A stretch of DNA of 64,000 bases from Flavobacterium chryseum (GTDB taxonomy: Bacteria > Bacteroidota > Bacteroidia > Flavobacteriales > Flavobacteriaceae). Made by a program: the position numbers and the translations under genes. Under the pieces are notes generated by a model. That model was given only the letters and a program-made list of their open reading frames with translations. It was not told the DNA's origin and did not search any database. This document shows, piece after piece, positions 15,946 through 24,434 of this stretch (positions are counted from its first letter, which is position 1; the number at the start of each line of letters is the position of its first letter). The stretch is from positions 372,001 to 436,000 of the forward strand of contig NZ_SNWW01000002.1 of the NCBI RefSeq assembly GCF_004362015.1, given 5' to 3'.

Positions 15946-16278
15946 GGTAATTCATTTTAATTATTAATAAACTGATTGATTTTACCCACAAATACTTTAA
16001 CGTTTTTGAATCAATCTTTAAAATTATTAAGCAAATATTTAAATTTTTTAGTAAGAATGTATTACAAAATAATTTAGGATTATTATATAATTTTTATGTA
16101 GTTTTTTCTCAAATGTTAAAATTTAAGAAGTATCTTACGCAGTAGATATTATGTCAGATAACACCTCTGATATCTTGTATTTTCTGATAATTATATAAGT
16201 ACAGAATTTAATCTTATAAAGCAAAATTTTTCATTTGAACTAATTTTGACAATTAGCAAATCATAAATTAATACTATT
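15946..16278. other. Intergenic region between divergent genes
   Basis: AT-rich spacer of about 330 nt. The only feature I can support is the three-box promoter at 16188-16248 in front of the small gene at 16279. Confidence 0.4.
16188..16248 (+). promoter_or_regulatory. Three-box promoter before the small gene at 16279
   Basis: TAATTATA (16188-16195), TTATAAA (16214-16220) and TAATTTTG (16241-16248). The box 1 to box 2 offset is again 26 nt and the spacer 20 nt, as in acidic gene A. Confidence 0.5.
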
Positions 16279-16464
16279 ATGGTCGAAAAGAATTATGATC
16301 CCGATAATGATAATTGTCCGGAAAAAGAAACGGTAGAAAATCTTCATAAATCGAAATTGCATACTGATAAAAATAATACTCAAAATGTTGAAGAATTTAT
16401 AAACGATAATCCAAATCGTATTTCGAAAGACAAAACAAAAGATTCAGAAGATAAAAAGAATTAA
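16279..16464 (+). CDS. Small hydrophilic protein, unknown function
   Basis: A 61-residue protein rich in Asp, Lys, Asn and Glu, with no hydrophobic segment and no recognised domain. A short N-terminal acidic stretch (NYDPDNDNCPEKE) resembles the acidic paralogs in flavour, but the C-terminus is mixed charge (SKDKTKDSEDKKN). It is likely disordered and cytosolic. The three-box promoter supports it being a real gene; the next gene starts 56 nt downstream and may share the transcript. Confidence 0.55.
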   Translation: MVEKNYDPDNDNCPEKETVENLHKSKLHTDKNNTQNVEEFINDNPNRISKDKTKDSEDKKN

Positions 16465-16520
16465 TCTGATTATTTAAAAATATTCAGATCCTTACAAATG
16501 TTTAATTAAAAATAAAAATC

Positions 16521-16805
16521 ATGGAAAACTTAAATTTCATTAATCCATTATTACACGGAATCATTCCTGAAGAACTAGAAAAAAAAGCCTTAAATATTTC
16601 TACAAAGCAATTAGTTGTTGCCGGAGTGGGAACATTAATTGCAGGAGCTGTTTTGAAAAAAACAGGACATAAAAAAGCAGGAGCTGTTGTTGCAGGACTT
16701 GCATTACCAATTCTAGCTTCAGCTATTTATAAAAAAATTCAAAGAAAAGCTTCTGAAGCACAAGCAAATGCAGACAATTCTGACGCTATAACAGAACACG
16801 CATAA
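16521..16805 (+). CDS. Small glycine-rich membrane-associated protein
   Basis: A 94-residue protein. After an amphipathic start there are two short Ala/Gly/Val-rich hydrophobic segments (LVVAGVGTLIAGAVL and AGAVVAGLALPILASAIY) separated by the basic turn KKTGHKKA, forming a hairpin that could insert in the inner membrane. A hydrophilic Ala/Glu tail follows. The pattern resembles glycine-zipper or DUF-type stress membrane proteins, but I do not assign a family. It sits between a stress-promoter gene and ligD and is followed by a terminator-like hairpin. Confidence 0.6.
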   Translation: MENLNFINPLLHGIIPEELEKKALNISTKQLVVAGVGTLIAGAVLKKTGHKKAGAVVAGLALPILASAIYKKIQRKASEAQANADNSDAITEHA

Positions 16806-16813
16806 ATAATTTT

Positions 16814-16890
16814 TGTACTTCCCGGTTTCACTTTTGTTTTTAATCAATTGATTAAAGAGCAGAATGAGGACTAGGAAGTACATTTTTTTT
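16814..16890 (+). terminator. Branched hairpin terminator after the 94-residue protein gene
   Basis: An outer 9-bp stem (TGTACTTCC 16814-16822 with GGAAGTACA 16874-16882) encloses a perfect inner palindrome, TTAATCAATTGATTAA. A T run follows. Confidence 0.7.
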
Positions 16891-16933
16891 TCACTTATAA
16901 AAACTGCACCATGAACCCATAAATACTTTCATT

Positions 16934-19483
16934 ATGTCACTTTCTAAATACAACCAAAAACGTAATTTTAAGCAAACAGAAGAACCAAAAGGCAAAATTG
17001 GAAAATCTGAAAAAGACCTGATTTTTGTTGTTCAAAAACATGCGGCTTCTCATTTGCATTATGATTTTAGATTGGAATTAGATGGTGTTCTTAAAAGTTG
17101 GGCGGTTCCAAAAGGTCCTTCGATGGATCCTGAAGTAAAGCGCCTTGCGATGATGGTCGAAGATCATCCTTATGATTATAAAGATTTTGAAGGTTCTATT
17201 CCCGAAGGAAATTACGGCGCAGGAAATGTTATTGTTTGGGATAACGGAACGTATACCTCTGCAGATGATACTTCTGCATCAGCAAAAAAAACTTTATTGG
17301 CAGATTTAGATAAAGGCCGTTTGAGCTTTGTTCTAAAAGGCAAAAAACTAAAAGGCGAATTTTCCCTGGTCAAACTTAAAGGCAAACAGGAAAATGCCTG
17401 GTTATTGATAAAAAAGACCGACAAATTTGCTTCTGACGAAGATATTCTTAAAAAAGATAAATCGGTACTTTCTAAACGAACTTTAGAATCATTAGCTAAA
17501 AAAGCGGAAGAACCGGAGCAAAAGAAACAGGCAACAACTGCAAAAAAAACAACTTCTACAGTAAAAAAAAAGCCTGAAAAAACAGAAAACATTTCTTTTG
17601 TAAAACCAATGCTCGCTACTTTAGTCGAAAAACCTTTTGACGATCCTGAATGGGTTTTTGAAAATAAATATGATGGCTACAGATCGCTTGCTGTTCTTAA
17701 TTCTGACGAAGTACATCTCTTTAGCCGAAATGAAATTTCATTCGATAAAAATTTTGAACCTATTCAGCAGGAATTAAAAAAAATAAACCATCAGGCCATT
17801 TTAGATGGTGAAATTGTCGTCGAAAATGCTGTTGGTGAAGCCAATTTTCAACTTCTTCAAAATTACCTTAAAACAGGAAAAGGAATTTTAAAATATTATG
17901 TTTTTGATATTTTAAATCTTGACGGTTTTTCAACTACTAATTTACCGTTGCTTGAACGAAAAGAACTTCTAAAAATATTACTGGAAAAGTATGAATTACC
18001 AAACGTTTTTTACTCTGAGCATACTGCAGCAAATGGAGTAAAACGTTTAGAATTAGCCGCTAAAAACAAAACCGAAGGTATTATTGCTAAAAAAGCTTCC
18101 AGCACTTACTTAATAGGAAAAAGAACCAATGACTGGCTAAAAATAAAAATACAAAAACAGGAAGAGGCTGTCATTATTGGCATTACAAAGCCTAAAAATT
18201 CCCGAAATTATTTTGGTGCAATATTACTGGGACAATATTACGGTAAAGGATTGAAATTTATAGGAAAATGTGGAACTGGATTTACCGAAGATACGCTGAA
18301 AGAGCTGTACACTAAATTTGAACCTAATTTTATAAATGAATCGCCTGTTGCAGAAAAAGTACCGCTTAGAGATACTATTCAATGGATTAAACCAAAATTT
18401 GTTGCGCAAATTAAATTTACGGAATGGACAGATGATTTACGATTACGCCATCCTGTTTTTTTAGGATTACGAGTTGATAAAAAAGCATCAGAGGTTTTTC
18501 TGCCTGCAAAGATCAATAGCACAATAATTAAAGAAGATGAAGTCATGGAAAAAGATACAACACAAGAATTAGGTAAAGGCGAAGATAATTTTGATTTGAA
18601 AGTAGGCAAAAACACCCTTAAGCTAACCAATCAAAATAAAATATATTTCCCTGAAAGTGGCATTACAAAAGGTGAAATCGTGCAATATTATAATGAAGTG
18701 GCAGATTTTATACTTCCGTATCTTAAAGATCGTCCGCAATCTATGAACCGATTTCCGGGCGGAATTAATGGACCAAGTTTTTATCAAAAAGATGTTGACC
18801 TGGATAAAATTCCAAAATGGTTAAAAACGAAAAAAGTATTTTCTGAATCTAATAATGAAGACCTGGATTATCTTATTTGCAACGATAAGGCAACTTTGCT
18901 TTATATGGCAAATTTAGGTTGTATTGAAATAAATCCGTGGAATTCGACAATTAAACAAATCGAAAATCCGGATTGGCTGGTTATTGATATTGATCCCTCT
19001 AAGGATAAATTTGAAGAAGTTATAGAAACGGCATTGGTGGTAAAAGATGTTATGGATGAACTTGAAACAGAATGTTATTGCAAAACATCCGGTGCTACAG
19101 GATTGCACGTTTATATTCCGCTTGGTGCTAAATATGATTATGATTCGATCAAGATTTTTGCTGAATTAATTGCGACTAAAATTCAACAGCGTTTACCGGA
19201 AACCACATCTCTGGAAAGAAGCATCAAAAAAAGAAATAATAAAATCTACATTGATTATCTGCAAAACCGCCGCGGACAAACGCTTGCCGCACCTTATTCT
19301 GTAAGACCAGTTCCGGGAGCACAAGTTTCTACACCCTTAGAATGGAGTGAAGTAAATGATAAGCTGCATCCGTCTCAATTTACCATAAAAAATGTATTGC
19401 AACGCTTCGAGAAAAAAGGAGATTTATGGGCACCCGTTTTAGGTAAAGGCGCAAATATTAAGAAGATAATGAACAAGTTATAA
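16934..19483 (+). CDS. ligD: Multifunctional NHEJ DNA ligase D
   Basis: An 849-residue three-domain enzyme in the order phosphoesterase, ligase, polymerase. The N-terminal 3'-phosphoesterase has HAASHLHYDFRLELDG and EGSIPEGNYGAG (residues 37-97). A Lys/Thr-rich linker leads to the ATP-dependent ligase with nucleophile Lys245 in ENKYDGYR. The C-terminal archaeo-eukaryotic primase-type polymerase (about 555-840) has MNRFPGGINGPSFYQKD, catalytic WLVIDIDPS and SGATGLHVYIPL. It repairs double-strand breaks with Ku, encoded convergently 87 bp downstream. Upstream there is a CTTATAAAA and an imperfect -7-like TACTTTC, so its promoter is unclear. Confidence 0.97.
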   Translation: MSLSKYNQKRNFKQTEEPKGKIGKSEKDLIFVVQKHAASHLHYDFRLELDGVLKSWAVPKGPSMDPEVKRLAMMVEDHPYDYKDFEGSIPEGNYGAGNVIVWDNGTYTSADDTSASAKKTLLADLDKGRLSFVLKGKKLKGEFSLVKLKGKQENAWLLIKKTDKFASDEDILKKDKSVLSKRTLESLAKKAEEPEQKKQATTAKKTTSTVKKKPEKTENISFVKPMLATLVEKPFDDPEWVFENKYDGYRSLAVLNSDEVHLFSRNEISFDKNFEPIQQELKKINHQAILDGEIVVENAVGEANFQLLQNYLKTGKGILKYYVFDILNLDGFSTTNLPLLERKELLKILLEKYELPNVFYSEHTAANGVKRLELAAKNKTEGIIAKKASSTYLIGKRTNDWLKIKIQKQEEAVIIGITKPKNSRNYFGAILLGQYYGKGLKFIGKCGTGFTEDTLKELYTKFEPNFINESPVAEKVPLRDTIQWIKPKFVAQIKFTEWTDDLRLRHPVFLGLRVDKKASEVFLPAKINSTIIKEDEVMEKDTTQELGKGEDNFDLKVGKNTLKLTNQNKIYFPESGITKGEIVQYYNEVADFILPYLKDRPQSMNRFPGGINGPSFYQKDVDLDKIPKWLKTKKVFSESNNEDLDYLICNDKATLLYMANLGCIEINPWNSTIKQIENPDWLVIDIDPSKDKFEEVIETALVVKDVMDELETECYCKTSGATGLHVYIPLGAKYDYDSIKIFAELIATKIQQRLPETTSLERSIKKRNNKIYIDYLQNRRGQTLAAPYSVRPVPGAQVSTPLEWSEVNDKLHPSQFTIKNVLQRFEKKGDLWAPVLGKGANIKKIMNKL

Positions 19484-19489
19484 TGGTTG

Positions 19490-19568
19490 ATTGTAAATGG
19501 TTAATTATTAATGAAAAAATCATAAATCATAAATCATAATTCATAATTCATAATTAACCATTTACAAT
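19490..19568. repeat. Palindromic repeat between ligD and ku
   Basis: An 18-bp perfect inverted repeat (19490-19507 with 19551-19568), rich in TTAATTA/TAATTAA, with a loop of tandem CATAAAT/CATAATT units. Both genes converge on it, so it can act as a shared terminator. A related half-copy (AATGGTTAATTATTAATGG) lies just after the thiolase at 2232. Confidence 0.65.
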
Positions 19569-19570
19569 TA

Positions 19571-20344
19571 TTAAGAGGATTTCTTCTTCTCAAGACTTGC
19601 TTTTAGCATACTTAACAAATCGTCGCTTTGTTTGTGAACGACTTCCAATTTTGGTGTTTTAGTTTGTTTTTTACCTTTTGCTTTGCTCTTAATTATTTTC
19701 AAAAGCTTATCAGTATATTCGTCTTTATAACTGCTGATATCAAACTTTTCGGTAAGTTGTTCTACGAGTTTGTTGGCCATATCCATTTCTTTGGTTTTCT
19801 TTTTAGAAATGGCAGGAACTTTAAGTTCGGCCGTGTCTCTGATTTCCTGTTCGAAACGAATTCGGTTTAAGAGAATAACATTTTTATAGGGCTTTAAAAT
19901 GGCAAGACTTTCTTTGTTTCTTAAAACAAAACTCGTCACTCCTACCTTACCCGTTGCCTCAAGTGCATCGCGCAATAAACCATAGGCATTCATCGCACCC
20001 TTATCCGGTTCCAGATAATACGGCTGCTCATAATAAATACTTTCAATTTCTTTTTCGTACGCAAAACTCTGAATATCTATTGTTTTGGTTTTGATGGCAT
20101 CTGCGGCTTCAAAATCTTCATCTTCAACTATAACGTATTTATCGTCAATTCGGTAACCTTTTACAATTTCAGAAAAAGTTACTTCTTTACCGCTTTTTTC
20201 GTTTACACGTTTAAACTTTATGTTAGAGTGATCGCTGGCATCAAGCATATCCATATCAAGACTACTTTCCTGCACAGCAGAAAACATTTTTATGGGAATA
20301 TTGATTAACCCAAAACTTATTGAACCTGTCCATATTGACCTCAT
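19571..20344 (-). CDS. ku: Ku homodimer, NHEJ end-binding protein
   Basis: A 257-residue bacterial Ku. The start [20 protein letters not shown] is the family signature, followed by the Ku core with [14 protein letters not shown] and [28 protein letters not shown]. The C-terminus is Lys-rich ([14 protein letters not shown]), as in other bacterial Ku proteins, where it contacts DNA and LigD. It threads onto double-strand ends and recruits LigD, encoded convergently. Converging rather than operonic arrangement means the two are under separate promoters. Confidence 0.96.
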   Translation of the reverse strand: MRSIWTGSISFGLINIPIKMFSAVQESSLDMDMLDASDHSNIKFKRVNEKSGKEVTFSEIVKGYRIDDKYVIVEDEDFEAADAIKTKTIDIQSFAYEKEIESIYYEQPYYLEPDKGAMNAYGLLRDALEATGKVGVTSFVLRNKESLAILKPYKNVILLNRIRFEQEIRDTAELKVPAISKKKTKEMDMANKLVEQLTEKFDISSYKDEYTDKLLKIIKSKAKGKKQTKTPKLEVVHKQSDDLLSMLKASLEKKKSS

Positions 20345-20403
20345 AACTATTATTTTTTGTATTTAATAACTGTTCAGAAAAGTAAATCTTGCCTGAAGAA
20401 GTC

Positions 20404-20769
20404 TTATATATTTCCTTCAACCCAATTTAGGGCCTTATTAAATTCAATTTTTTTAAACCCTTTAAACTCTCCCGGAACAACATAACTAAAACCGTTTGTA
20501 AACGAAATAATTTCTTCAGAATCTGAAATGATTGCAGCCCTGTTCCATTTTCCTAAATGTTTAAGTCCTAACATTGCATCCTGAAGCCACGCACCGGCAG
20601 TAAAATTTTCTAAGTCTGTATCTAAAACCAGTAAAAAATTGATTTCATTTAATTGATTTACTAATTTTTCAACTGCAGGAACTACAACTCGTTGAAAATC
20701 ATCTTTAGTTACTTCGGCTAATGCTCTAAAAGCAACAATATTATCTGCGGTATCGATTTGGTGTATCAT
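20404..20769 (-). CDS. SpoIIAA-like (STAS-fold) protein
   Basis: A 121-residue cytoplasmic protein matching the SpoIIAA-like family (PF11964) in size and pattern. It shows IVAFRALAEVTKDDFQRVVVPAVEKLV, a central strand LLVLDTDLENFT, and GKWNRAAIISDSEEIISFTNGFSYVVPGE. These proteins have a STAS fold and bind lipids or small molecules; no partner kinase or phosphatase is adjacent. It lies 59 bp upstream of ku on the same strand, so co-transcription is possible. The stress role is inferred from context only. Confidence 0.78.
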   Translation of the reverse strand: MIHQIDTADNIVAFRALAEVTKDDFQRVVVPAVEKLVNQLNEINFLLVLDTDLENFTAGAWLQDAMLGLKHLGKWNRAAIISDSEEIISFTNGFSYVVPGEFKGFKKIEFNKALNWVEGNI

Positions 20770-21016
20770 TTTTTCTTTAATTTATTTGTTTAAAATTTAT
20801 TCTGTGAATCTATTAGGTATCGATTTTATTGAATTAAAAATGGATATTCTGAAGTCTCCCAAAAGTAACTACAATATTATTTTTTTCTCTTATATGATCT
20901 CTGTTAAATATTACAAAATCTCTATTTATCAACCTTTTAAAGCATCTATAGGGCTATTTTTAGATTTTTTTCAGTCAACTTTTTTTTCAGATTTGGACTA
21001 CTTTAGAGAATTATTA

Positions 21017-21889
21017 ATGACTCAAAATTTGACGATCATGGAAAAAGAAAAACCAAAGAAATTTCCCGAACAAAAACAAAATCTTCCAGGTAACGAATAT
21101 CAAATGAATCCACAACCGGAAATTATACGGGATAACTATGTTGGAAGCGGAAAACTTTTGGGTAAAGTAGCGTTTATAACAGGCGGCGACAGCGGTATTG
21201 GCCGAAGCGTAGCTGTACATTTTGCCAGAGAAGGCGCTAATATTGCAATCGTTTACTTGAAAGAAGATAAAGATGCACTTGAAACCAAAGCGCTGATTGA
21301 GAAAGAAGGCAAGGAATGTTTGCTCATTAGTGGAGATTTAAAAGACGAAAAATTCTGTAAATCGGCTGTTAAAAAATGCCATTCTCATTTTAAGAAATTA
21401 AACATTGTGGTAAATAATGCGGCGATACAATTTCCTCAAACCGAATTAGAAAAAATTACGGCAACACAGCTTCACAAAACATTTGAAACTAATATTTATC
21501 CGTATTTCTATATTTCAAACGCAGCATTGCCTCTATTATCAGAAGGCGATACAATAATCAATACAAGCTCGGTTACCGCTTATCGCGGAAGTGAACATCT
21601 TGTAGATTACGCCAGTACAAAAGGTGCGATTGTAAGTTTTACAAGATCACTGTCGACAATGTTAGCCAAAAAGAAAATACGAGTAAATGGAGTTGCCCCC
21701 GGGCCAATCTGGACACCATTAATTGTAGCAAGTTTCGACAAACTCTCTGATTTCGGGAAAGATAATCCGATGGAAAGAGCCGGTCAGCCATCAGAAGTTG
21801 CGCCTGCATACGTTTTTCTGGCTTGCGAAGATAGCAGTTATATTACAGGGCAATTTATTCATATTAATGGTGGAGAAATTGTGGCTTAA
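21017..21889 (+). CDS. YghA-like short-chain dehydrogenase/reductase
   Basis: About 290 residues from the ATG at 21017 (another ATG at 21038 is possible). The frame is open upstream to 20786, but that part is low-complexity and unlike the family. It has the YghA-type N-terminal extension (PKKFPEQKQNLPGNEYQMNP), cofactor loop TGGDSGIGRSVA, NNAA, and catalytic Ser-Tyr-Lys in NTSSVTAYRG and YASTKGA. The family uses NAD(P)H to reduce unknown carbonyls and is often found in general-stress regulons, which fits the NHEJ neighbourhood. Confidence 0.88.
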   Translation: MTQNLTIMEKEKPKKFPEQKQNLPGNEYQMNPQPEIIRDNYVGSGKLLGKVAFITGGDSGIGRSVAVHFAREGANIAIVYLKEDKDALETKALIEKEGKECLLISGDLKDEKFCKSAVKKCHSHFKKLNIVVNNAAIQFPQTELEKITATQLHKTFETNIYPYFYISNAALPLLSEGDTIINTSSVTAYRGSEHLVDYASTKGAIVSFTRSLSTMLAKKKIRVNGVAPGPIWTPLIVASFDKLSDFGKDNPMERAGQPSEVAPAYVFLACEDSSYITGQFIHINGGEIVA

Positions 21890-22294
21890 ATGGTTTGCCA
21901 CGAATTACACTAATTTTCACTAATTTATTTTATTTAGAGAAGTCTTAAAAAGAAAGCGGATATAATTAAATTGAGTATATCCGCTTTTTTTATTTTGAGG
22001 CGCAATCTTTTTTTCTAGGACAAAAGAACGTTTCTCTTTTATCCTTTTTTTCTTTTATAACCTATCTACCTCATTTTAAGCGCTCTATTGTATCAAAAAT
22101 TGAATAATATTAGAAAAAAATTATACATGGAAAAAAATTTTAGTTAACTTTAACAATAATTACCATATAAAAAACTACACGCCTGTAAATCTATTTCTAT
22201 TATTTCAAATAATAATTATCAGCCATTAACCTAAGATTACATTACTACCTATTTATTTTAAGCAGTTTTATTAATCTCATCAAACTCCAGACAA
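21890..22294. other. Intergenic region with terminator
   Basis: Just after the SDR stop lies a stretch (CCACGAATTACACTAATTTTCAC) of a dispersed AT-rich repeat type. Then comes the terminator at 21953-21992 and ~300 nt of AT-rich DNA without an ORF, presumably holding the promoter of the beta-barrel gene at 22295. Confidence 0.4.
21953..21992 (+). terminator. Rho-independent terminator after the SDR gene
   Basis: A perfect 12-bp stem (21953-21964 with 21976-21987) is followed by a T run. Confidence 0.85.
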
Positions 22295-23417
22295 ATGAAA
22301 TATAACCCACTAATATCAGCCTTTTTTTTATTTTTTAGTATACAGTTTTTCGGTCAGGTTTACACCGAAAAAATAATAGGTGAAAAGAATAAAGAACTCA
22401 AAGACAGTCTTAAAGTTGAAAAATATCCCTATGCATTGCCTATTTGGGGAGAAAAAGTAGCCCAAAAAGGATACAAATTACCTTATTCAGCCGGAATCTC
22501 GGTAAATTACTTTTGGCAGGATTCTGAAATTGTTATAAGCAATTTAAATGTTGGTTTTAATAATGGTCCGATGTTTAATTTAGATGAAATTGTACGATTT
22601 GACAAATCTTCTGTTGAAGCCGGTGCCATAACTATTAGACCAGACATTTGGCTACTTCCATTTTTAAATGTGTATGGGATTTTTGGAAAAGCAACTCCAA
22701 CAACCAAAATCAATGCAGGAATCTGGATTCCTGACGCAGATAATAACTGGTCGCAAATTGCCAGTTTTAATACCAAGGCTAATTTTAGTGCGACAACATT
22801 CGGTCTTGGTTTAACGCCAACTATTGGTATTGGCGGCGGTTGGCTGGCTCTTGATATGAACATGTCCTGGAGCGATGTAAGTGCTTTAGACAAACCTGCA
22901 TTTTCTTATATATTCGGACCCCGTTTGGGTAAAACTTTCAAATTGCATAAACCGGATAGAAATGTAGCTTTATGGGTTGGTGGTTTTAGAGTGCATATTT
23001 CGGGTGACACAAAGGGAAATATAAACTTATCCGACGTTTTACAATTAGACGGAGCTCAGGAAAAAAGTAGATAATGGTTTTACCAGAGTAGCCGAAAATC
23101 AAACCAAAGTTGATAACTGGTGGGATAATTTGACACCTGCGCAACAGGCAAATCCGGTAAATGTTGCGAAACACGATACGGCAAACAGAGCATTGGAAAG
23201 TGCCGGAAATTTTTTAACAACTTTAGACGGTGCTTTAAGTACAGCCGAATCTTCTACAGTACAATATTCGCTTCAAAAAAAGCCAAAAGATATGTGGAAT
23301 TTTATTATTGGTACACAATTTCAATACAATAAGCATATTATGTTCAGGCTGGAAACTGGTTTTTTAGGCACTCGTACGCAAGTTTTAGGTGGCGTTCAGT
23401 ATCGTTTTGGACTTTAA
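22295..23417 (+). pseudogene. Outer-membrane beta-barrel protein with a single frameshift
   Basis: The first 259 codons carry a signal peptide ending FSIQFFGQ and many amphipathic strands (SAGISVNYFWQ, NAGIWIPDADNNW, GPRLGKTFKLH). The frame breaks at an A6 tract (23061-23066) and stops at 23072. Dropping one A gives an uninterrupted continuation (EKVDNGFTRVAENQTKVDNWW...) to 23417, ending in the barrel-like FLGTRTQVLGGVQYRFGL with a terminal aromatic. The restored protein is about 373 residues. I do not recognise a named family. A length error in the homopolymer, phase variation or real decay are all possible. It overlaps no neighbour; the next barrel gene starts 11 nt later. Confidence 0.7.
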
Positions 23418-23427
23418 CTTCATCACC

Positions 23428-24189
23428 ATGAAAAAAGGTTTATTTATACTTAGCACTTTGTTTTGCATGACAAGTGCACAATCTCAAGTTTTAATTTCAT
23501 TACTTTTTGGGGATAAACTTAATTCGCCTTTTTTGGAATTTGGTTTAGATGGAGGACTTAACTTTTCGACTATTTCAAATTTAGATACTTCAGGAACTCA
23601 GGTTGGATTTAACCTTGGTTTTTATTTCGATATAAGATCAAAAAAAAATCCGGCCTGGATGATTAATACCGGCGTAATTGTAAAATCGCCAATGGGCGCG
23701 CACGGATTACCTGTTTATTCGTTAAATGATGCCAATTTAGATAATACGTTTGCCGGTGGAAGTGTCAATCGGGAAATTCGGTATTTTAATGTTCCTATTT
23801 TAATCAAATATCAATTTAAAAATAATATTTATCTTAAAACAGGTCCACAATTAGGATTATTAGCCAAAGCTTTTGATAAATTTGAAAAAGAATACAATGG
23901 CGATGATGTGGTTTACAAACACAATATCAGAGACCAGATTCATGTAATCGATGCCGGAATTGCATTTGGTGCGGGTTATCATATGAATGTTGGAAACGGC
24001 CTTAATATTACCGTTCAGTATTATCTCGGATTAGTTCCTGTCATGAAAGGCGATTTATATCCGGATCAATACAACAGATCGTTGTATGTAACTGCAGGAA
24101 TACCAATAGGAAAAGGAAAAGCTGCCCAAAAAAGAGCCGAAAAAGAAGCGGAAATGAATAAGGTAATTCTTCCTGAAGATGAGAAATAA
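23428..24189 (+). CDS. PorT-like outer-membrane beta-barrel protein
   Basis: A 253-residue protein from the ATG at 23428, with signal peptide MKKGLFILSTLFCMTSAQSQ. The body alternates amphipathic strands and turns (FGLDGGLNFSTISN, VGFNLGFYFDIRS, ILIKYQFKNNIYLKTGPQLGLL, GLNITVQYYLGLV) as in OMP_b-brl_2/PorT barrels. The C-terminal tail is charged. It starts 11 nt after the end of the frameshifted barrel gene, so both are likely one transcript. It should sit in the outer membrane; its role is unknown. Confidence 0.75.
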   Translation: MKKGLFILSTLFCMTSAQSQVLISLLFGDKLNSPFLEFGLDGGLNFSTISNLDTSGTQVGFNLGFYFDIRSKKNPAWMINTGVIVKSPMGAHGLPVYSLNDANLDNTFAGGSVNREIRYFNVPILIKYQFKNNIYLKTGPQLGLLAKAFDKFEKEYNGDDVVYKHNIRDQIHVIDAGIAFGAGYHMNVGNGLNITVQYYLGLVPVMKGDLYPDQYNRSLYVTAGIPIGKGKAAQKRAEKEAEMNKVILPEDEK

Positions 24190-24208
24190 AAACGTTGTGT
24201 TTATTTTT

Positions 24209-24364
24209 TTAACACATAGAAACATAGATTTTTTAATTTGAAAAAAAGCGTTTCACTTGTAATAAAACTCATAGCGTTGCTTTGTGAAAAAGTACAGAGC
24301 TATGAGTTTTATTACAAGTGAAAACGACTTTCTCTACTATGTAAACTATGTTTCTATGTGTTAA
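24209..24364. repeat. Long two-stem palindrome (dispersed-repeat type)
   Basis: An outer perfect 19-bp arm (24209-24227 with 24346-24364) and an inner perfect 25-bp arm (24251-24275 with 24299-24323) are separated by partly unpaired segments. The whole element is 156 nt and could form a cruciform or a long RNA hairpin between converging genes. Confidence 0.8.
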
Positions 24365-24374
24365 ATATAAATAT

Positions 24375-24406
24375 AAAAGCCTGCTCAAATTAATGAGCAG
24401 GCTTTT
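24375..24406. terminator. Terminator downstream of susD
   Basis: A 13-bp perfect stem (24375-24387 with 24394-24406) lies 29 nt past the susD-like stop and is T-rich on the minus strand. Confidence 0.75.
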
Positions 24407-24434
24407 GACTTAAAAAATAAACTAACACAAAAAC

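Noticed and set aside
16910-16923. Leader mini-ORF (ATGAACCCATAA) before ligD
   Set aside because: Three codons without a ribosome-binding context or conservation evidence; likely chance.
20786-21016. The upstream part of the SDR frame as coding
   Set aside because: It is low-complexity and unlike the SDR family, and the YghA-type N-terminus begins at 21017 or 21038.
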